Assembly: GCA_021018995.1 (NCBI GenBank)
Contig: CM037598.1
Span: 63,444,671-63,508,670, forward strand
Reading direction: 5' to 3'
Length of the DNA: 64,000 nucleotides
Source: Chloranthus sessilifolius
Taxonomy: Eukaryota > Streptophyta > Magnoliopsida > Chloranthales > Chloranthaceae
The position numbers and the translations under genes are program-made. The notes beneath the pieces are model-generated. The model had not been told where the DNA came from. It did no database searches and saw nothing but the letters and a program-made list of their open reading frames with translations. Shown piece by piece: positions 10,920 through 21,332 of this stretch (its first letter is position 1; each line of letters opens with the position of its first letter).

Positions 10920-11513
10920 TTCTCTTTATATATGTACAAAACCGCCTCTCTTCCTTCTTTCTCTATAATCGCTAGCCTCTCTCTCCTCTTCTTCTCTCTG
11001 TACAAACCCTAGATTGGTATATGGTTGAGATGGATCAAAGGATTTGAGATGGATTAGGAGATCGGGAGCCGGTGAATGCTGATCTAGTATGTTTTATGAT
11101 TTTGATCTCGTGGAGCGGAGGATTTGAGATGGATTGGAAGCTGGTTATCTCTGCAAACTCAGATTTCTCTCCCTAAAACCCTAGTTGTTCTTCACGCATC
11201 AGAGATCATCGCGATCCACGCATCAGTGATCCTCACGCATCTCAAAACGCATCAGATCTGCCCTCGGTGGCATCGAAATTGTCTACTACAACAACCTTGC
11301 GTCTGACCAACCTACGTTGATTAGAGCTGCGAAATCTCGTCGTATCCCATTCTTCTCTGATCGGATCTTCCGAAACCTCGACGAGGAAACCCTAACTACA
11401 GAAACTCTGTTCAAATCCTAATTCTCTTCCCTCTCAATGATCATTTGTAAAACCCTAGCTGTCATAGTTCTTTCAAAACCCTAGGAACACTCCTTAATTT
11501 GAGATTTGCACTG
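10920..11513 (+). promoter_or_regulatory. Possible captured SMC1 promoter and leader
   Basis: TTTATATATG at about 10925, then a CT-rich tract (CTCTCTCTCCTCTTCTTCTCTC) and repeated AACCCTAG words run up to an ATG at 11514 that opens an SMC1-like N-terminus. The layout is that of a plant 5' region. No functional evidence. Confidence 0.3.
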
Positions 11514-11848
11514 ATGCCGTCTCTGCTATCTCCCAAAAAAATCCTCTGATTAGAGGTAGAGAACTTCAATTCCTCTGATTAGAGGTAGTTCAGTTGCGTG
11601 GGGCTCAATTGAAGGATTTGATTTACTCGATGGACAATAAGGAGAAGGAGCTGAAGGGGAGAAGAGCGTTCATGTAGCTCGTGTATCAGATGGGGAACGG
11701 ATCGGAGCTGCAGTTTATGAGGACCATCACGGGGTCAGGTGGTAGCGAGTATAGATTGGATGGGAAAATTGTGCCATGGGCTTAGTATAATTCGAAATTG
11801 AAGTCGCTAGGGATTCCTGTCAAGGCAACGAATTTTCTCGTGTTTCAG
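11514..11848 (+). pseudogene. SMC1: SMC1 (cohesin) 5' fragment
   Basis: Starts MPSLLSP, as in plant SMC1 N-termini, and then breaks. A later block reads QLRGAQLKDLIYSMDNKEKE, then YQMGNGSELQF, then GGSEYRLDGKIV, ending TNFLVFQ at a CAG|GTATGC donor (11848). These are the SMC1 segments after the Walker A exon. The ATP-binding GPNGAGKS region is missing between them. Two TAG codons interrupt the block (near 11673 and 11790). A 17-bp unit, CCTCTGATTAGAGGTAG, is duplicated at 11543 and 11572 and may mark the deletion joint. Cohesin function is not possible for this copy. Confidence 0.7.
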
Positions 11849-12479
11849 GTATGCAGTTGAGTTTTGGAATGTTGATTTATCGGGTTTTGGTTTAGTATTG
11901 TTTTTGGTTTTGTGGAAAGTATGGTTGTAAAGGCATTGATGGGAGTTCAACCTTGAGTTCGGTGCTTAGTAATATTATTTATTATATATTTTTTGGGACA
12001 CAACTTTACGTGTACATTTCATTTTGCCTTGAAATTGGCATAGTTAAAAAATTGGGAGAATAACCTCAATAAACCATTTGCTGATTATTTCTTTTTACTA
12101 TTAGAAAAAATAATGGCTTATTAAAAGGTTATCATAGGTACCTTGTAGCATAGTGACAAATTTCATCTTCAGTAATATATGGGTTGGGGGGGTGGATCTC
12201 CGGAAATGTTCAGAAAAAATTTTGGAAAAATTTTAGGGAGTATAAACAAAATAAAAATATATATTTTGTATTTACAATAATATTATTTATTATTTAAAAA
12301 GGACCAGAATTTCATTAACTTTGGCGAAATTAAAGAAATTTTGAAAATTTTGACAAAAGCACCAAAAGTTTTGCTCAACTCCTATTTTGTGACTTTTTGA
12401 CAAAGTTTTGGCGAATTTTGCGAAAATTTTCACTATGCCTTGTAGGTATTTTAGTATGTGTTTCGGTCCTTGCTATTTT

Positions 12480-12840
12480 AGTGGATTCCAGCTCTCCGCC
12501 TACTCTCTGCTAGAGCAGGTTCTACCTGCTATGGCGGAGAGCTCGTTTTATCACTTAAAACAGCTCCCCCGCCGGGGAAACTGGGGTGGAAAGCTAGTAT
12601 ACCAAATGCGCTTGGTGCTTAATAGCTCCCCGCCATAGCAAATGGGGTGGAGAGCTGCTATACCAAATGTGGTTTTTGGACCGAAATCTCGGCCAAAAAC
12701 CGATAACTTGGCCGGAATTTCAGCCGATAATTTGAATCCCATACAAAATATGACCGAAATTTCGGTCAAAATTATCGTTTCGGTGAGGACCGAAACCGAT
12801 AATTTGGACAGAAATTTCAGTCATTTCGGCCGAAAATCCT
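12480..12840. repeat. Inverted-word repeats (CTCTCCGCC and CCGAAATTTCGG types)
   Basis: 12488-12660 holds CTCTCCGCC / GGCGGAGAGC and CCCCGCCATAGC / GGGGTGGAGAGC words. 12680-12835 holds repeated ACCGAAATTTCGGT-type palindromes with CCGATAATTTG between them. It is non-coding and probably a MITE or the edge of a larger repeat. No target duplications found. Confidence 0.45.
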
Positions 12841-13529
12841 TGGTTTAAACAACGATTTTTAGTTCTCACCTCTATGTACTCTAAAATTCATAATTAGTTC
12901 AAGGAATTGGGTTTTAAGTGATTCCAAATCTCCGTGAAAGGTGACTCACCAATTCACATTCCAGAGGTGGAATCAGTCCAAGATCGGCGCTAGGTTGATC
13001 AGGGAAGGCAGTGCAAGATGAACCCAGAAATTTGTAGTTTTTAAGTGTTCGGGTCAGCCTCTGTAATTTGATCATAAAATTTGTTCTAATGAATGAAATA
13101 TTTTGCACTATATCTTGATGGAAAGCATGAGAAGTCCTCTAAAACTTCTCTGCTTATACCATCAACGAAAAGTCTATGGGTTGACCATCATTCTTTGATT
13201 TCAGGGCAGGTATCTTTCCATAAATCTGTTCAGCTTTGAACAGTGATGGCTGCAACATTTAGGCCTATTCTTGAATTTGTGCGGGCCTTTATACTAGAAA
13301 CTTTAAGCTAATAGTTTATATATATATCACTGATGTGATAGGCTACATGTGTGAATTTTTTTATCAATGTATTTCGAACTATATTCACATGAAAGGACAG
13401 GCTTAAGTACTTGACATGCCTACGACATGTTTGGTTAAATCCCTATGCACATGCATGCATAGTTTACTTTGAGCCTAGCTTTTGCATTGGAAAAAGCCCT
13501 GGCCTGAAACTAGTTAGGAGGGTTAAACC

Positions 13530-13870
13530 TGTATTTAATATTAAATCTAATTTTCTGCAATTAGGAGAGACCTGAATTTCTGAATTTATAATAAACCTGA
13601 ATTTCTTGACATAGTGTTAAAACTGAATTTTTGGAAATAGTGTTAAATCTGAATTTCTGATATCTTTGTTAAATCTGAGTTTCTGAAAACATTGCTAATT
13701 CTGCAATTAATATTAAATCTGTTTTTTATTTTAATAACATTTCAATCTGAAAACCTGTTAAACCTGAATTTATGCTATATATATTCTAAACCTAGAATTC
13801 TATGCTTGCAATTCTATTACAAATGTTTAAACCTGAAATTCTGTCATAAATTTATAAACCCGACTTAATT
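13530..13870. repeat. Degenerate tandem repeat
   Basis: A unit of about 30-40 bp resembling GTTAAACCTGAATTTCTGAA recurs about nine times with variation (TTAAATCTGAATTTCTG, TAAACCTGAATTTCTTG and others). Non-coding minisatellite. Confidence 0.55.
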
Positions 13871-14969
13871 GCAAACTTATTACACTGGAAATGATCTGAA
13901 TCTGATCATTAAAGTTCTGTGATAACCAAATCGATTGCTGTAGATACCCTAATTGGCCAAGCTATATCTTTCAAAGTCTAGGTTTTGACTTGAAGCGCCT
14001 TTTCCGTAAAAACGAATCTCGCTATTTTTTTACTTTTCATGGAAGAACATCGGAATGTAGGTACTGTTTGGAAACAGTTTTCAGGGCACGTTTCTGGCTT
14101 CTGGGCCGTGAAAAGCAAAAAGACCATAACGATGGGCGACTCGGGAGCACACAACTTCTTCAGTAGCATATTCCCGCGAAAATTGTTTCAACTTAAATTT
14201 GAGTGAGAATCCGGAAGTAGCCTAAACCCTCTTCCAGATTCTAGCTTTTGCAAGAATCAGGTCGCATAAGCGACGCTAACACAAACAAGGCTTAATTTAT
14301 GCAAGTTTAGCTTTTATGCAACATTTTGTGGAAATAATTGTATAAATATGATATGTATGCACAGAATCAAACTGAAACTCGGTGGCAATCTTTCTTTATT
14401 TTATAATCATAAAACTGAAACTTGTCCAACGACTTGAGTTGTCTACGATGCTAGGTTTTTGTACACATCCCTCACTGCCATTTCTTTATTTCCTCTGTGT
14501 TGGCTGCATTGTGCTTTTGATTTCTTCAACCAATCTGCTTTCTCTTATATTGTTCAATAGATTAGCTATAATCAAATTATATCCATAATATAAATAAACA
14601 AAATTAAAAATATTTCCTTCGCCAATGTGGTTAAAGTTTAAAATTCTTGACCCAAGATTGAAGGTTCAAGGGCAAGAAAACCCGCTTTTCAAAAATATAA
14701 TCATATTATTTCACATTGTTCTAGTTTCTATTTACATAATGAAATAGCTGGTTTTCTGAGATTGAATGCTGCCAATTTTATTCTGTGTCTTTTTAGGTTT
14801 GTGTTGGATGTTATCAATGCAAATCAATCTGTCTAGTCTGATCCCTGGGATAGGTTTATGCATCAGAATGTGTGTATGTGTATATATTTTATATGTATGG
14901 TAGGTGAATGTATATGATTCTTTGACAGTACCGTTATGCAACTCTAATTTCTTTCGATTTGTTCCTCAG

Positions 14970-15028
14970 CCATGTGGAGTTCATTGGTGTCCATTTAGTG
15001 GATTGACGCAGCTTCCTTCATCATTTGA
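14970..15028 (+). other. Possible isolated exon
   Basis: A 59-bp block between TTCCTCAG and GTAAGC splice-like sites. One frame is open and reads CGVHWCPFSGLTQLPSSFE. I do not recognise it. It is listed because neighbouring blocks in CACTA-1 are gene fragments. Confidence 0.2.
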
Positions 15029-16346
15029 GTAAGCAATCATGCCTAAAATTTCACAGTTGAATTATATTAAATATGGATGTCACGAGCCGGATTTTGGCCC
15101 TGGTCTGTCCAATCCTGGTTTTAAATGGCCAAAGCTCAAGTGGCTTTGATACCATGTTGAAAAATAGGTCAGACAGTGATAAATAAATACAATATTAAAT
15201 ATATATTATAAGAAGTATAATGTAATAACATAAATATCGTGGGGGTGAAAGATGCCAAGGGATGCAGGGGTGTGTATCAGATATCTAGGCCTAAAAATCA
15301 ATGCATATCGCCATATTGGGCTATATATATTGGATTGGATGATATTTTAATTGTTCCTCTGCTTCCCTAATTTACGACAATACGTAATAAATTACAAGTA
15401 TATTATATTCGTTCATTCATTTATTGTCACTCATATTTGCTGATACTCTCAGAGTAAAGATCCTCTAATATTATTCTATTCTCACCACCCTTTCTCAAGT
15501 ATATCTCCTAATTTTTTAATCCAGTTTATTTTCTAATATTTTATTGTTGGAAAGTGGGGTGATCCGTAGTTAAATCGATTTGTTCCCTAACACCCATGAT
15601 TTGAGTTGAGGCCTCATAAGTCATAATTTTTTTTTCACGTTTAATATGCGGGGAGCTAAAACTTGCACACGAGATTTGTACAGTGGCACATGGTTAAAAA
15701 GAAAGACTTTGTTAATTTGGGATCTGTGCCATATGGAACCCCATCTAAGGCATTTGATTTGAAGACCATGATAGAAAGATCTTTAAGGCCATAGATTGGC
15801 ACGGAACACAATCTCTATGATCAGATTCAATACAGTCAAAGGCTATCATCTCAATCAATGGCTGACTTTGACAAATCAGATGATAGAGATCTCGTTTCCT
15901 GCCAATCTTTGGTGTCAAAAATCTTTACACCATGGTCTATAAATAAAATGGTTTAAATGGTGTTCCATGTCGCACAGATCCCAAAAATAACAAAGTCTTT
16001 CTTTTCAACCACGTGCCACGGTACAAATCCTGTGTGCAAGTTTTAGCTCCCTTAATACAGTAATTGATAAATAGACTTCAACGGACATTCCACGTGTTCA
16101 GGCGAGGTCAACAAGGAACTAACATGGACATTCGCCATTCTCCTTGCATTATTTTGATACATGCAAACCTTTTCAAAAATTATATTGACCTTCTCGGCTC
16201 AGCTTTATGATTAAGTCTTTCTTTTTTACATTGAAGAATTGAATTTTGTTCTGTGATTAATAAAGAAAACTTGTTTTCATGTCATTTTCTGTGTAATTTG
16301 TTTGGAATAGTTAACTCTGATTATGTGGTAGCGTTTGTAATGATAG

Positions 16347-16516
16347 GAGCTGCTCGAGCTCCTGGGGACACCAGTTTAAGAGCAAGATGTGAGGCTGAAG
16401 CACTCTGTGCACAGTTAAATAGTGAAGGCCTTGTGGATGCTTGTATCACAGCTGACAGTGCTGCTTTCCTCTTTCGGGCCAAATGTGTGATAAAATGCCT
16501 CCGGCCGAACTCCAAA
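16347..16516 (+). pseudogene. GEN1: GEN1/SEND1-like flap endonuclease exon, inactivated
   Basis: One exon between ATGATAG|GAGCTG and TCCAAA|GTAAGA. It encodes the XPG I-region of plant GEN-type Holliday-junction/flap nucleases: ELLELLGTPV, then RARCEAEALCAQLNSEG, then DACITADSAAFLF, then AKCVIKCLRPNSK. The ELLELLGTPV part is in a different frame from the rest, because a base is missing at GTTTAAG, which creates a TAA. The acidic motif expected as DSDAFLFG reads DSAAFLFR, so a metal-binding Asp is replaced by Ala. No other GEN1 exon lies nearby. A captured, dead fragment. Confidence 0.75.
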
Positions 16517-17812
16517 GTAAGATTTAGTGTTTCTGTGCGTTCCTTACAACATATCTGCGTTCCTTCTACATGTGAGATTTGCTATTTTCGTTTTATTTCT
16601 TTTTTATTTTATTGTTCCCTAAAACTTCTTTAACATCTTATGCATTTTCTACATGCTTAAATATAAAAATATTTCAATAGGAGTAGTTGATGGTTAGTAT
16701 TGCTCTAACTAATAACTTACTATAAACTATTTCTGATCTATCGTAAGAGGTTGGTTTCCATCAATTGTTGATAGAGAACTGGCTTGAGTGAACTTTTACA
16801 TTCATATTTTTATTTGCTTTAAAGCTTACAGATTCATATATCAATTGAATTATTTCAAAATTATTGCAGAGTTGGTTTTTAAATTTTACCTCCATAATAG
16901 GTATGAGGATCACATTTCATGCAGGAACCATTTGAGTGCTACCACATATTGGATGTTGAAGCTGGTCTTGAGATTAGGAAGGATATTAGAGGGAGAGATG
17001 TTTGAAAGAGAGAATTTGTGGAATTAGAGATTTTAGTAGAGGGATAAGAGAGAGAGAGATTAAAGACACATTAATTCCCTCTATTTTAGTAAAATGCTTT
17101 TATGCCCTTCTTTATTGAAGTGTCATTTTTATCTTAATAAGGAAAAGATTGGCAGTTTCGTCATCTAAAAATTAATTCTTTTCGCTCACTTGTGCCCATC
17201 TCACACCCTTCTCACATTATATAATGAAGACGTATCATAATGCAACAAGAAAGGGTATTTTTATATTAAATTTAGAAAGGGTATTCTTATTGCCTCGAGA
17301 TGAATTCATTCTGAACTGTTGAAGTGGAGGTGATCTTTCGGCCATTTTCTTTTCTTCCCTTGTATGAGAATTGTGATAATGATAAAGAAGACAGTACTAT
17401 TATATGAGAATTTAAAAATATATGCTTTTCAGATATTTTTCTTATTGCTGATGTTAGTTTGAATTTTTCCAGGGCAATTGTTGTATTCAATTGATGTTGT
17501 CATGTTCAAAAGGCACTCTGTGGGATCTACGGTAGCTTCTCAGTCTTCCTTGATATCTGTCTCAACCGATTCCCCAATCTTCCTTGTAATCTCTCCAAGT
17601 TATGATAAAAATTTTATATCTTGCAGGTCAATGGTCCTGCATCTCATCAACATCCATCATGAAGTAGAGAACGTTGAAAGCTAAAACACCAAGGAAATTG
17701 CATTTGTTAATCGATAGATTGCAGCCTCTTAAGGATCCAGATTGAGTACAATTAATCCCACACAATACTTGTTGTCTCCAATACTTGGGATCCAGATTTT
17801 GAAGAAAATTTG

Positions 17813-18060
17813 TGTTGGAATATGATAGAATACTTGGTAGTTATGAGTAATAGTTGGTGTGTGGTAAGTAGAGTAAAGATGTCTTTTTTCTTTTCTTTTT
17901 TTTATTGTATCAACATACGTGGAATCTTGTACATAGTATAAAAAGTAATAACATGAGGTAACCTAATTGTCTCGCTATCTCTATTCTCCTTCATTTTGTC
18001 TTCTCCATTAAACCCTAATCTAATCAAATCTAACCACAAGTTGCATTTTGGTATCAACGC
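17813..18060 (+). mobile_element. TRIM-like short LTR with primer-binding site
   Basis: TGTTGGAATATG at 17813 to GTTGCA at 18045 makes a 233-bp TG...CA unit. It has a TATA-like ATAGTATAAAAAG near its middle-to-end and is followed after three bases by TGGTATCAACGC (18049-18060), a Met-tRNA-type PBS with changes. No second LTR was seen. This suits a TRIM or small copia LTR remnant. Confidence 0.45.
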
Positions 18061-18328
18061 AGGTCACTGCTAGACCTAATGTTGCCGATGTCACCCAAAA
18101 ATTCCTTGCTTGCATGATGCGATGTTGATACTAGTAGGGTCAAAGGGTTGGCCCTTGATTTGACTTTTTTCAGCATGGATGTGATCGAATGGTGGTGTAA
18201 GCATTTTCTATTCTTGAATTGTGTCTGTGGGTTCAATTGCCTTTGTGTTTTTGGTTGCTTACAAATTTCAGCAATGAGAAGTGCCTAGGTTTGTTATATT
18301 AGACTCATTTTTTCTTCTTCTTATGCAG

Positions 18329-18618
18329 GTTTTCTAAGTCGGTTGGATTTGATATCATATGCAATGGGTCTAATGTAGTGGACTTCAAGGAAGAATCTAA
18401 TAAGGTTAGCAATATCTACTTCATCTCTTTTCATGATTTAATCAAGGCCGGAGTTTGAAATCAAAGTGACATCTCATGATCATATGATTTTTTTCACATT
18501 ACGTGATATTGTGATAAGGATTTAGCGTATTTGAATCAATCAAGTTACTGTAATTCTTGAAGATGGACGACAATACGAAGGCGATATTTTAGTTGGAGTG
18601 GATGGAATATGGTCGAAG
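18329..18618 (+). pseudogene. ZEP: Zeaxanthin epoxidase fragment, two exons
   Basis: Exon A (18329-18404) reads VGFDIICNGSNVVDFKEESN and ends AATAAG|GTTAGC. Exon B (about 18544-18618) reads VTVILEDGRQYEGDILV, then GVDGIWSK, and ends TCGAAG|GTGACA. These match consecutive exons of plant zeaxanthin epoxidase (xanthophyll cycle and abscisic acid precursor pathway, plastid). The acceptor before GTTACTG reads CAA instead of CAG, so in-frame splicing as in the parent gene is lost. No other ZEP exon was found. A captured fragment. Confidence 0.75.
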
Positions 18619-19499
18619 GTGACAGTTTCTTTCTTAGGCTCATAGTTATTTTATTGTTCTTTTCTACATGCCATATTTGAATTTTCTGAATTCCTGGAAT
18701 ATGTTTTTTTAAAATACTAATAGTGAATTGCAAATGTATTCCGGAGGTTTCGAACTTGAGGTAGAACCTTGCCTAGATGATTGTTCTTTTTAAATACTAA
18801 TAGTCCAAAAATGACATCATGACCTACATAGATGATTGCAGTATTTCTACATTTGCTTCATTTGTGGTACTCATCATATTGAATGAATTATGGCTTAACA
18901 GGAATAAAAATACAGCATTGACAATTCTATCAGACAAGCCATCCATAAACCAAAAGAGGTAATTAGAAATTTTATCTTCTTCATTAAAGAAATTTGTGTT
19001 GTCATACATTTAATCCATTTGCCTGTATGTAGGGCATTGACATAATTGCTATATGCACAGATGTTTCTTTTGCCATCTGAATAAAATAGTTTAAAATCAA
19101 GGGATTTAATTCATTAATGCATCATGGCCTAGACTTTAATGATGTGTTCCTTTTGATTTCTGGCGACCGATTTCAAGCTCACCTCAAATGGATCACTAGG
19201 GGTCGGGGACACTTGGCAGGAGAGGCGAAGCAAATTTATTTATTTTTTTATTTTATTTTGAAAATGGGCCTAGGATTCTCATATTGTTAACTCTATTTCT
19301 TTTCTTCTTTTATTTGAATAAAAGGATTGGACATGTAGAGTTTAAAATATTTGATTGATTTGAAAGGTTGGATCATAGGTTGAGATGAAACCTTTTGTTT
19401 GAATAAAATAATTGGGCTTTTACTTTTTTTATTAATGGCATTGAATTATTTGCATTTGAGTTGAATGGATGTATTGAAATATGAGATTAATAACTTTTT

Positions 19500-19700
19500 T
19501 TTTATATAATTTATTTAAAGCATTAAAAAAAAAATATTAAAAAAATTATATTAAAAAAAAAGCATTAAAAAAATTATATTTAAAAAAGCATAAAAAAATT
19601 GCATTAAAAAAAGCATAAAAAATATTATTTTAAAAAAAATTGTATAAAAAATCTTTGATGTAATTTAAAAAAAAAAAAAAAGTATTTAAAAAAAAAAAAT
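19500..19700. repeat. A-rich low-complexity tract
   Basis: Iterated AAAAAAATTATATT and AAGCATAAAAAAATTGC blocks precede the right subterminal repeats of CACTA-1. Confidence 0.8.
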
Positions 19701-19895
19701 TGCATAAAATAACCACTGCCAAAAGCAATGATTTTTTCTATGACTGTAAAGAGCAGTCGTTGTTGAAGTTCGTAAATCACTGTTTTGTGTAGTGGTAAAA
19801 AAAAGCCACTCCTTTTTTTACAATTGTTTAGGGCAATGGTTTTTTGAAAAAATTATTGTTTAAGACAGTGGTTTTTTTGGCTTTTTCACGTAGTG
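19700..19895. repeat. Right subterminal repeats and end of CACTA-1
   Basis: AACCACTGCC, AAGCAATG, GGCAATGG and ACAGTGGTTTTT words in both orientations end in TTTTTCACGTAGTG at 19895. In reverse complement this is the same 13-base end as CACTA-2 at 44322. Confidence 0.55.
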
Positions 19896-19980
19896 GAAGT
19901 CTTAATAGCCTTTAATAGTTTTTTTTTTAATAGTGGCAACTATTGGCCACCGCTAATAGTTTTATTTTTTGTAGCGACAC

Positions 19981-20144
19981 CATTACAAAAAAAAAAGACT
20001 ATTAGCGGCAGCCCTAAACTGCCGCTATTAACAAAAACATTGCCGCTAATATCCTTGTCGCTAATAGTCTTAGTAGTTTGTTTGTTAATAGCGGCACTTT
20101 TTGGCTGCAAAAAATTGCAGCTAATAGTGTTATTTTTTGTAGTG
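19981..20144. mobile_element. CACTA-like MITE with 3-bp duplication
   Basis: The left end is CATTACAAAAAAA and the right end TTTTTTTGTAGTG-like (TATTTTTTGTAGTG), a near-perfect inverted pair. The interior is made of ATTAGCGGC / GCCGCTAAT words. The flanks are CAC (19978-19980) and CAC (20145-20147), the 3-bp duplication expected for CACTA elements. A similar right end just before it (TTATTTTTTGTAGCG, 19963-19977) suggests an older neighbouring copy. Confidence 0.6.
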
Positions 20145-20393
20145 CACTGTTTCTGGCCTGTTGCATTCCAACCATATCATATACCAATTTGATCGTGTAA
20201 GATCATTTATACACGGTCAAGAGAGTCGGGCTCAAAATGAAATGACCATCTTTAATTTTAGCCATTCATTTAAAAAATTAATTCTTATCCCAATCTTGCA
20301 CACCATATATCTTTAGATCATGGCCATCAACTATGATGAAACACCACGTGTCGAAAAAAAAGGGACCCATGAAGCAACTAGAATATCGCTGAC

Positions 20394-20577
20394 CTTTAGA
20401 GAAGTAGTAATCCTTGATGGTTCCAGATCCGCCCTCGCCTTGAACTATGGTCCCGCTGAGTATGAGATCTGGAAGGAGCTTAGTGAAAATGGTGGTTCCG
20501 TCAATGACAATAGCCTTGAAGAGTCTAGCTACAGAGATTGGGCACACCAATTCTTCGGTAAAACTAAGGACACCCAT
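20394..20577 (-). pseudogene. PR-10 / major latex protein-like gene, exon 1 only
   Basis: The minus strand starts MGVLSFTEELVCP, typical of the Bet v 1/PR-10 family, continues VARLFKAIVIDG and TKLLPDLI, and reaches the glycine-rich loop region as VQGEGGSGTIKDYYF. It ends at AAAG|GTCAGC, close to the single intron position usual for this family (about codon 61). PR-10 proteins are small cytosolic ligand-binding proteins, often stress induced. The exon is open throughout and has a TATA box 43 bp upstream. No exon 2 was found further left, where CACTA sequences lie. The promoter is interrupted by Tekay-2 about 115 bp above the TATA box. Probably a broken gene, although a very distant exon 2 cannot be excluded. 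Confidence 0.65.
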
Positions 20578-20619
20578 GGTTTGTTTGAGAGAGGTGAGAG
20601 AGAGAGAGCGGGGTATGGC

Positions 20620-20627
20620 ATTTATAG
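20620..20627 (-). promoter_or_regulatory. TATA box of the PR-10-like gene
   Basis: CTATAAAT on the minus strand, 43 bp upstream of the ATG, followed by a CTCTCTCTCTCAC leader. Confidence 0.5.
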
Positions 20628-21332
20628 ATGAGTTAGAAGTTGGTGTCCCACCCAAGCACAATGGGAGTTCATGGGTCACTCTCACTCTGCCTTTGTAGCG
20701 GTGCTATTCTGTTCAATATGCTGCCATATATATATATATATATTGTAATATCCCGAAAAATCACATTAAACAGTGACCTCGAGATCCGTGCCTGCTTGGT
20801 CACAGGTTTGACCAATTAGGAGTTCAATAGTTAGCATAGAGTGTGATGAACGGATGAGATGTGATAAATTGATTGACTGTGTGGTGTGTGATGTAAATGT
20901 GAAGTCACATACACCTATCGCGGTGCTTGTGCTCAACACACAAGTTAGAGGAGAGATAAAAGAGTTTAATAACCCTAAATTTGTGTTTTGGGTTGTTGAG
21001 AGAGAAGTAAAGAAGAGAGAGAGGAGTAAAGAAGAGTTGAGCAAGGTGTTATTGTGGGTGATTGGAAGGGGGATTCAAGCATTAAAGAGACCGACTCAAT
21101 GCGAAGGATCCATTCAAGCCAAAGCTGGAACCCTAGCCTTTCCAACCACTTGATTTAAATCAATTTGAGATTGATTGAAGGTAAAATTCTTGTAGTTTAA
21201 ATGCATAGATTGAAAGGTTAGATTGTAGTTAGAAATGGGTTAAAGTATAGGATAAAGGCTTAGAAAAATGGAAGAAAAAAGTAAGGAAAAAGATTGGGAA
21301 GGACAGCCAAAAGGAGGCTGAATCTGGCAGTT

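Larger units (their letters stand above)
10697..19895. mobile_element. CACTA-1: probable non-autonomous Pack-CACTA
   Basis: The right end reads TTTTTCACGTAGTG at 19895, the reverse complement of CACTACGTGAAAA. The left end reads CAGTACGTCAAAA at 10697, a diverged version. Both ends are followed inwards by subterminal copies of AACCACTG / CAGTGGTT and GCCATTGC. The 9.2-kb interior has no transposase but holds plus-strand fragments of SMC1, GEN1 and zeaxanthin epoxidase. The same CACTACGTGAAAA end occurs at 44322 in CACTA-2, which does have transposase remnants. The 3-bp target duplication is not clear (AGA left, GAA right). Confidence 0.5.

Noticed and set aside
14970-15028. Firm gene call for the isolated exon
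   Set aside because: Splice-like borders alone are weak, and the 19-residue frame matches nothing I know.
18046-18062. cDNA adaptor contamination (TGGTATCAACGCAG resembles a template-switch primer)
   Set aside because: The adaptor would continue with AGT, and genomic sequence runs on both sides. A PBS after a TG...CA unit explains it better.
6801-18618. A single Helitron as carrier of all gene fragments
   Set aside because: I found no 3' hairpin with CTRR end or 5' TC at AT borders, whereas CACTA-type ends and subterminal repeats are visible. It is kept only as an alternative for the two outer fragments.
20739-20743. Target-site duplication for Tekay-2
   Set aside because: TATAT on the left and TACTT on the right do not match. 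The left flank is a TA microsatellite, so I do not claim one.
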